Assembly: GCA_002774315.1 (NCBI GenBank) | Contig: PEYP01000017.1 | Coordinates: 1-11,097 of the forward strand | From: Candidatus Stahliibacteriota bacterium CG08_land_8_20_14_0_20_40_26 | GTDB lineage: Bacteria > Hydrothermota > UBA3073 | Length of the DNA: 11,097 nt | Direction: 5' to 3' | Program-made: the position numbers and the translations under genes | The notes under the pieces: generated by a model | What the model was told of the DNA's origin: nothing | The model's input: only the letters and a program-made list of their open reading frames with translations | Databases searched by the model: none | In this document: positions 6,830-11,097 of the stretch, piece after piece | Layout of the letters: each line of letters begins with the position of its first letter | Position numbering within the stretch: the stretch's first letter is position 1

Positions 6830-8905
6830 TCATTCTTGGCTCCCCCGTTTTATACCCGTTTGATCTATGGAGTAATTGCTTCCTTGATAGTGCAGATTTT
6901 TCAGCTTAGCGTCTGGATCGAGAGTGTCAAATCTGGGGGTAGCCGTGACCCCGTCAAACAGGGTCGCGTTTACGCCGAAGAGCGACTCAATTATCATATC
7001 TACGTAGCTACCGTTAGAAACGCAGGCCCAGTCACTAATATAGGGAAAATCAGACGGTGCCTTCCTCGCCCCTCCCCCTTCAGAAGCCATTGCCGGCTCG
7101 ACCATATGGGCCTGCCCAAATGGCCCCTGCTTCGCTGTCCGCGCCAGCCCTTCCAACCACTGGAGAGCCAATTTATGTTTTCCAATACGACATAACCCCT
7201 CTACTGTCATAGCTGGCCAAGCCGTGTAAGCCCCTGTCCACTGGTGATCTGGTCGGATGCTGGTAGTAGCGTCGCCGTCCCTTTGGGATAAGGCATGCAT
7301 CCATGTTGGGGTCTGAAGCTCTTCTTTGAAGAACTTGATCATCTCCTCTTTTTGTTGTCTACTCAGTTCGTTTGGAATAGTATTCGATATGGTGAGGAAG
7401 TCGTAGCAATGGCGTACTTCCCGCAAGCTTCCGTCGGGTTGCTTACACCCCCAGTAACCTTTTCCAGATATGTATAATCTTTTGACTCGTTTGACTAGTT
7501 CCCTAGCAGTCTCTCCTAATTGCTTCGCTTTGTTAGGCTCCCTCTTTTCTATAAGTTTTGCGATGAACCGCAGGTTGAAGACATTGGCGGCATTCAAGCT
7601 TGCCACTTCGTGAGTATAGGTTTGCACACATTCTAAAAGATTATTTGCCCCACCGTAGTCGGCCAGACCGTGATTGTTCACATCCAACTCTTGCCAATAA
7701 GTGGCGTAATACATCAAGTGCTCGATAACTTTTTTATCTCCGATATCCTTTTCCAGCCAAGCAAAATCTCCGCTGTAACGCAGATAATCGTGAGCTATTT
7801 TAAGCATGGCATAGTCGTTTGCTGAGTACCAAGGCCCTATACCCTCACCGGTGAGATATTCACTCCCAAAGTGCTGGTGGATATCCATTTGCATCCATTT
7901 TTCCATCATCTCCCTGAGGAACTCGGGGTCGAGAAGGGCAAACAAAACCGAGCTAAAGCTAATGTCCCAAATAAAAATCGCCGTCTGCCAGTAGTGAGGC
8001 ATCAACGTTACAAAAATTCTTTTAGATCCATGAATCGAGGAGACACGTTTATGAAAGATAGTCCCTATAACCCCCCCATAGTAAATGCGTTTCAATACTT
8101 CGCTATTAGTTACCAACAGGGGGAGGTGCCCAGGATACCTATCGTTTTTCGGAGTAAATATGGATTGAAGTTCCTTGTTCCATTCCTCGCTTACCTTTTT
8201 GAGCTCCTGATTGAAGTTCGAGGTTAGTTCGTCGTATTCGCGCTCAATTTTTTGGAGATCCTCTCCAATAACGTTAACATAGGCCAGACACCAACTCCCC
8301 CCCGGTTCCAACTCCACACGATAGGTCAGTCCCAAATCATCAATCTCGCTGGCAATCGGCGCACTTCCTTGTAAGGAGTGAGCACTAGTGTCGGTGGAGC
8401 TAAACAATATGGCACCTTTATCTTTATCTAAAGTGATCCTGTTATCTTCTTCACTTGGTGGGACGGGATTATCCCATGGCTTTTTTTGTTTTGTTACCCC
8501 CCCTCGCAATAGGAGCTTCAATTTTACCCACCGTTTCGCTTGACTCCTGTTTGTCAGTTTCAAATGGATTAACACGGCGTTTCGACGCACCGCCATGGCA
8601 GTATAGCTCTGGTAGTGGACGCCCCGAAATTCTGTTTCCCTTTCCACACCGTCTGGGCGCCAGACAAATTTTATCGGTTGTCCAGTCGAAGCTAAATAAA
8701 TCCCATCCACATACAGGATGGCTGTGGGGGTCTCACCGCAAGAGTAGGGTGGAAACGTCAGGCTTCGAACAGCCATAGGATCGATACACGCCTGGAGAGC
8801 TCCTCGGAAGTTGGTTGCTGCTGGAGGATTGAACGCATCACCGAGTTTATGGGTCATTACTACACTTTTTAATTCTGTAAGTGATGGTAATTCTGGTTTT
8901 GACAT
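6830..8905 (-). CDS. Six-hairpin (alpha/alpha)6-barrel glycoside hydrolase, specificity unknown
   Basis: 691 residues. An upstream ATG at 8923 is in frame, but GGAGGAG sits just before the ATG at 8905-8903, so the protein begins MSKPELPS. No signal peptide is visible. Residues 1-240 look like an N-terminal beta-sandwich domain (PTAILYVDGIYLAS, VLIHLKLTNRS). From about 260 to 640 the pattern is that of the six-hairpin glycosidase superfamily: HYWQTAIFIWDISFSSVLFA (304-323), GSEYLTGEGIGPWYSANDY (347-365), ADYGGANNLLECV (415-427) with ASLNAANVFN, then RPDHQWTGAYTAWPAMTVEG (551-570) and SNGSYVDMIIESLFG (630-644). Acidic residues in these motifs (D314, E354, D364, D416) are candidates for catalysis, but I cannot assign them. 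GH63/MGH1-like, GH37 and GH78 relatives are all possible. It lies 72 bp downstream of the fucose-isomerase-like gene on the same strand, probably one operon, and ends 54 bp from the convergent isomerase gene. Coding-strand G7 runs each encode Gly-Gly. Confidence 0.75.
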   Translation of the reverse strand: MSKPELPSLTELKSVVMTHKLGDAFNPPAATNFRGALQACIDPMAVRSLTFPPYSCGETPTAILYVDGIYLASTGQPIKFVWRPDGVERETEFRGVHYQSYTAMAVRRNAVLIHLKLTNRSQAKRWVKLKLLLRGGVTKQKKPWDNPVPPSEEDNRITLDKDKGAILFSSTDTSAHSLQGSAPIASEIDDLGLTYRVELEPGGSWCLAYVNVIGEDLQKIEREYDELTSNFNQELKKVSEEWNKELQSIFTPKNDRYPGHLPLLVTNSEVLKRIYYGGVIGTIFHKRVSSIHGSKRIFVTLMPHYWQTAIFIWDISFSSVLFALLDPEFLREMMEKWMQMDIHQHFGSEYLTGEGIGPWYSANDYAMLKIAHDYLRYSGDFAWLEKDIGDKKVIEHLMYYATYWQELDVNNHGLADYGGANNLLECVQTYTHEVASLNAANVFNLRFIAKLIEKREPNKAKQLGETARELVKRVKRLYISGKGYWGCKQPDGSLREVRHCYDFLTISNTIPNELSRQQKEEMIKFFKEELQTPTWMHALSQRDGDATTSIRPDHQWTGAYTAWPAMTVEGLCRIGKHKLALQWLEGLARTAKQGPFGQAHMVEPAMASEGGGARKAPSDFPYISDWACVSNGSYVDMIIESLFGVNATLFDGVTATPRFDTLDPDAKLKNLHYQGSNYSIDQTGIKRGSQE

Positions 8906-8908
8906 CGT

Positions 8909-8915
8909 CTCCTCC
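8909..8915 (-). promoter_or_regulatory. Ribosome binding site that decides the glycosidase start
   Basis: GGAGGAG on the - strand ends three bases before the ATG at 8905-8903. It would lie inside the coding sequence if the ATG at 8923 were used, so the shorter 691-residue form is favoured. Confidence 0.8.
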
Positions 8916-8977
8916 AGTATCATATCTGAACTTCCGTATCTATAAGACTTGGCATAAATACGTACGAATATTAATCA

Positions 8978-10387
8978 TTAAACAACAATAGGCTCTATAT
9001 TTAATATTCTACAAGCTTCTGCAATCTCTCTTGAGTAATCCCCTATCACATTTATCATATGTCCGATAAACGGAATGTGAATCTTACATTGATGTATAAA
9101 TTCAGATGAGTTTTTCACCTCAAATTCAACCTGTACTCTACATGCTGGATACCGCATATCGCTTTTTGTGATTATTCCTTTAGTAATTACAATTGCACTC
9201 AAATCAGGAGAAAGCATGGTTACTGTGATTTCACTTCCTACTTCCATTATTGTCTGAACGGCTAAGCCTTTTCCTGATTCGTAGTGTGTAGTAGCAACAT
9301 ATGGTTCATTTTCTTTATTATATCCCTTCAATTTTAAAGGGCAGGTACAATGAGCATTAATCATCTTGTTAGACGCTTCAGTAAAAATGGGGTCACCCAT
9401 ATATACTGGTTTATCAGCTACATAGCTAGCTATAAGCAAATTTACTAAAGCATCAATATCTGCCTCGCATCCAGTAACTATACCTTCATCATTGAGCTTC
9501 GATAAAGCATAACATGGAGTCGTATCAATTTCGTCTATAATTTTCGTCTGATAACAACTTATTGTTGATGCGTTAGAATTTGTTCTTTCTATCATTTTTT
9601 TCCATGCGAAGTAAACTTTAACCGCTTCTAATGCTTCTTTTTCTTTTACACTCGAATCTATCTCTTTCGCTTTTTCCATAAAATCTTTGTGAACCTGCTT
9701 TATCTCATCACTTACTTCTGTTTTCCCAATTTCTCTTTTAAACTCTTCTAAACTTGCAAATTCAATTGCTAATCCCAATTTTTCCTGTGCATTCCGAACT
9801 GCTTCGTAACTTCCTCTCCTAAGTGTTTTCCCTCCTATGTGTTGATGAAGAGGTCCAATACATAATATTTTGGTTCTTTTTAGCCTTGAAATAGCCCTTA
9901 TTGCTCTGATTTTTCTGGAAAGTGAATCATAACTGTCTGTTACAATCGAGACCCACCGCGATCTATTAGATTGGTTGAGATCCCAATCAAAGTGAAGCCC
10001 TAACAAATTGCCGCCGTAAAAAGGTTTTAAATATTCTTTGTTAAAAACAATTAGATGTTTATTAAGGGTTAAAAAAGCGTGCATATAGGATATGTTGGTA
10101 GTACATGGAAAAAGTAATACAGCATCTATATCAGAAGTCTGGATTTCAAATGATTTACTTAAAATCTCATCTTCATTGCGAACAATGTCCCATCCCTCAA
10201 ACTTAACTTCATTATTGAATTGTTTCTCAATTTTACCGAGATCTTTTTTCACGCTTTCTATTTCCTCATGAACTTCATCCTCTGTTGAAGCCCAACCCCA
10301 GTCAGCTACCGGAGTAAAGCCTTGCGCCATCCCTGTTTGAGGCTCAGGCGCTGTAAACATACATCTGATCTTTAAATTACTCTTCAT
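8978..10387 (-). CDS. L-fucose/L-arabinose isomerase-like protein
   Basis: 469 residues, starting MKSNLKIRCM at ATG 10387-10385 behind AAGGAGGTA. A longer in-frame start at 10432 lies in the promoter -35 and is rejected. The protein has the two-part build of the fucose/arabinose isomerase superfamily. An N-terminal alpha/beta half (about 1-290) has the ALDOSE-binding-type segments DAVLLFPCTTNIS (88-100) and TKILCIGPLHQHIGG (172-186). A C-terminal half has GIVTGCEADIDALVNLLIAS (302-321, E308), PVYMGDP (327-333, D332), INAHCTCPLKL (343-353, H346) and HIPFIGHMINVIGD (437-450, H443), ending ILNIEPIVV. E308, D332 and a late His correspond plausibly to the Glu-Asp-His metal site of FucI. Members interconvert aldoses and ketoses, but many FucI-like proteins have unknown substrates, and at 469 residues it is shorter than E. 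coli FucI. It is first in a probable operon with the glycosidase. The gene is AT-rich, unlike that neighbour. Confidence 0.75.
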   Translation of the reverse strand: MKSNLKIRCMFTAPEPQTGMAQGFTPVADWGWASTEDEVHEEIESVKKDLGKIEKQFNNEVKFEGWDIVRNEDEILSKSFEIQTSDIDAVLLFPCTTNISYMHAFLTLNKHLIVFNKEYLKPFYGGNLLGLHFDWDLNQSNRSRWVSIVTDSYDSLSRKIRAIRAISRLKRTKILCIGPLHQHIGGKTLRRGSYEAVRNAQEKLGLAIEFASLEEFKREIGKTEVSDEIKQVHKDFMEKAKEIDSSVKEKEALEAVKVYFAWKKMIERTNSNASTISCYQTKIIDEIDTTPCYALSKLNDEGIVTGCEADIDALVNLLIASYVADKPVYMGDPIFTEASNKMINAHCTCPLKLKGYNKENEPYVATTHYESGKGLAVQTIMEVGSEITVTMLSPDLSAIVITKGIITKSDMRYPACRVQVEFEVKNSSEFIHQCKIHIPFIGHMINVIGDYSREIAEACRILNIEPIVV

Positions 10388-10390
10388 TTC

Positions 10391-10399
10391 TACCTCCTT
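10391..10399 (-). promoter_or_regulatory. Ribosome binding site at the very 5' end of the predicted transcript
   Basis: AAGGAGGTA on the - strand, three bases before the ATG at 10387. It begins only four bases after the -10 box at 10404, so the predicted transcription start (about 10397-10398) falls inside it and the leader would be only about 10-12 nt. Confidence 0.8.
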
Positions 10400-10403
10400 G
10401 TAT

Positions 10404-10432
10404 AGTATAACATCAAAAAATAACTTTGTCAA
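10404..10432 (-). promoter_or_regulatory. Near-consensus sigma70 promoter for the fucose-isomerase-like gene
   Basis: On the - strand, TTGACA (10432-10427) is followed by a 17-bp spacer and TATACT (10409-10404). This is one base from full consensus and likely drives both - strand genes. Confidence 0.85.
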
Positions 10433-10433
10433 G

Positions 10434-10451
10434 AAAAAAATGCATTTTTTT
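10434..10451. promoter_or_regulatory. 18-bp A7-TGCA-T7 palindrome next to the -35 box
   Basis: Seven As, TGCA and seven Ts form a perfect palindrome one base from the -35 at 10432. It is followed by further A and T tracts to about 10473. It could be an UP element for RNA polymerase alpha subunits, a bend, or an operator. As a hairpin ending in T-runs on both strands it is too weak to call a terminator. Confidence 0.4.
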
Positions 10452-10482
10452 GAAAAAATTTTAAAATTAAATCAATAGTCTT

Positions 10483-10506
10483 GCAAAGGATTTGCGGGAT
10501 ATTTGC
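10483..10506. promoter_or_regulatory. Candidate operator: GCAAA-GGA-TTTGC with a repeated TTTGC half-site
   Basis: GCAAA (10483-10487) and TTTGC (10491-10495) form an inverted repeat, and a further TTTGC lies at 10502-10506, 11 bp on, about one helical turn. It is about 50-75 bp upstream of the -35 of the - strand operon, a place where activators often bind. This is inference from symmetry alone. Confidence 0.3.
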
Positions 10507-10570
10507 CTTATGTTTTGTTAATTTTTTAATCAAAAACCCCGTAAAAAATCAAGATTTTAGAGGGTAAATG

Positions 10571-10608
10571 CGATGGTAGTTTCTCTCAGACAGGGTTAAA
10601 AACCATCG
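10571..10608. repeat. Inverted repeat CGATGGT/ACCATCG
   Basis: Exact 7-bp arms at 10571-10577 and 10602-10608 around a 24-nt loop. It sits in the 376-bp gene-free stretch between the two divergent genes at 10388 and 10764. Function unknown. Confidence 0.4.
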
Positions 10609-10632
10609 GATTCTCGGACAGAAGACCCTCGA

Positions 10633-10650
10633 ACAGGTCTGAAGACCTGT
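10633..10650. repeat. Palindromic repeat, related in core to the one at 213-234
   Basis: ACAGGTCT (10633-10640) and AGACCTGT (10643-10650) are perfect 8-bp complements with a GA loop. The ACAGGT/ACCTGT core is shared with the hairpin at 213-234. No T-run follows, so termination is unlikely. Confidence 0.6.
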
Positions 10651-10687
10651 CCCTTGTCAGTTAGATACTAAACTCAGAAGTTCTTTC

Positions 10688-10716
10688 TTGACAAAAGTGG
10701 TTTTTGGAGTTATAAT
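10688..10716 (+). promoter_or_regulatory. Perfect consensus sigma70 promoter
   Basis: TTGACA (10688-10693), exactly 17 bp, then TATAAT (10711-10716). Both hexamers match consensus fully. The expected start is near 10723, which gives a leader of about 40 nt. That leader contains a small ACTCT/AGAGT hairpin (10725-10740) before the 43-codon ORF. Confidence 0.85.
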
Positions 10717-10763
10717 ATTTGAAAACTCTGTATAAAGAGTCCATATAATTTTAGGGAGGTACT

Positions 10764-10895
10764 ATGTGCCGCAAAATTCGTAGTCTTTTTTCTCTTAGTA
10801 TTTTTGAGGCAGGAGTGCTTCTTGCTGTTTCTTCTTGCCCCGGTTACCCCGAAATCCATTGTAAACACTTCTTTGGTGTTATAGACGCAATTTAA
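10764..10895 (+). CDS. 43-residue ORF behind a consensus promoter; unrecognised, lipoprotein-like N-terminus
   Basis: ATG 10764 follows AGGGAGG (10753-10759) and TAA is at 10893-10895. The product starts MCRKIRSLFSLSIFEAGVLL and goes on to AVSSC and a Pro/His/Cys-containing tail ending FFGVIDAI. A basic start, a hydrophobic stretch broken by one Glu, and VSSC, which fits a loose lipobox, suggest a small lipoprotein or the surviving front of a longer one. I recognise no family. Promoter, leader and ribosome binding site are all strong, which argues that it is, or recently was, expressed. It could also be a leader peptide or the start of a disrupted gene. Confidence 0.4.
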   Translation: MCRKIRSLFSLSIFEAGVLLAVSSCPGYPEIHCKHFFGVIDAI

Positions 10896-11097
10896 CATCA
10901 GTAGAATTTGAGATAGAGAAAGAAATTGTGATGTATTGTTTCAGGGTTTTTGACAGTGATTTCAAATATTTTTGTTTAGACTTGTCAAGGACATAGTCTC
11001 CTCGGGACAAATTAAAAATAAACCTTTGTTCTTTGACATCCGTATTCTTTGAGCATAGAGAGAGTTTATCTTCCTTTCTTTCTTGATATGTTCATCC
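10896..11097. other. Right-hand end, no supported gene
   Basis: I see no RBS-preceded ORF of useful length on either strand, no tRNA and no strong hairpin. A - strand frame is open from 11091 to 10879 but has no ATG and no recognisable protein features. Confidence 0.4.

Noticed and set aside
10434..10660. CRISPR array, tRNA or riboswitch in the gene-free stretch
   Set aside because: The repeats are single inverted pairs rather than evenly spaced direct repeats, there is no cloverleaf, and no conserved aptamer core is recognisable.
10879..11091. Open - strand frame of 70 codons at the right end
   Set aside because: It has no ATG, no ribosome binding site and no recognisable protein pattern, and it overlaps the better-supported + strand small ORF.

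Overview
The window looks like part of the genome of an uncultured, probably anaerobic, sugar-degrading bacterium of moderate to low GC. This is inferred from gene content (a GH38-type mannosidase, a class I phosphomannose isomerase, a six-hairpin glycosidase, an L-fucose-isomerase-like protein and a uroporphyrinogen-decarboxylase remnant), from consensus sigma70-type promoters and Shine-Dalgarno sites, and from palindromic intergenic repeats. No single gene fixes the phylum.

Layout. Positions 1-1590 are insertion-sequence debris. They hold the last 74 codons of an IS481-like transposase on the + strand, two short palindromic repeats, and an IS1634-type transposase pseudogene on the - strand. 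That pseudogene has lost its core and carries a stop and a frameshift, but still has its promoter and a hairpin over its ribosome binding site. Positions 1800-4739 (+) encode an intact 979-residue GH38-like alpha-mannosidase. Positions 4804-4962 are the 3' scrap of a UroD-family gene, interrupted by a TAG. It runs straight into a 598-residue protein at 4979-6775 (+) that joins an N-terminal P-loop-like domain to a class I mannose-6-phosphate isomerase. Facing it is a two-gene - strand unit: an L-fucose-isomerase-like gene (10387 to 8978), then a six-hairpin glycosidase (8905 to 6830). The isomerase-like gene has a near-consensus promoter beside an 18-bp A/T palindrome. The right end (10433-11097) is mostly non-coding, with inverted repeats, a perfect consensus promoter and a 43-codon ORF.

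How the genes fit together (inference). The GH38 enzyme would release mannose from an alpha-mannoside or glycan. After phosphorylation, the isomerase would pass mannose-6-phosphate to fructose-6-phosphate. The six-hairpin glycosidase and the isomerase-like protein would handle a companion sugar. No transporter, kinase or regulator is in the window, so the pathway is incomplete here.

The locus is mosaic. The stretch from about 4800 to about 8925 has visibly higher GC, GGG-rich glycine usage and runs of seven or eight Gs in its coding strands. The GH38 and fucose-isomerase-like genes on either side are AT-richer. With the broken UroD gene at one edge, this suggests a segment brought in or rearranged. 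I saw no CRISPR array, tRNA, rRNA or clear rho-independent terminator.
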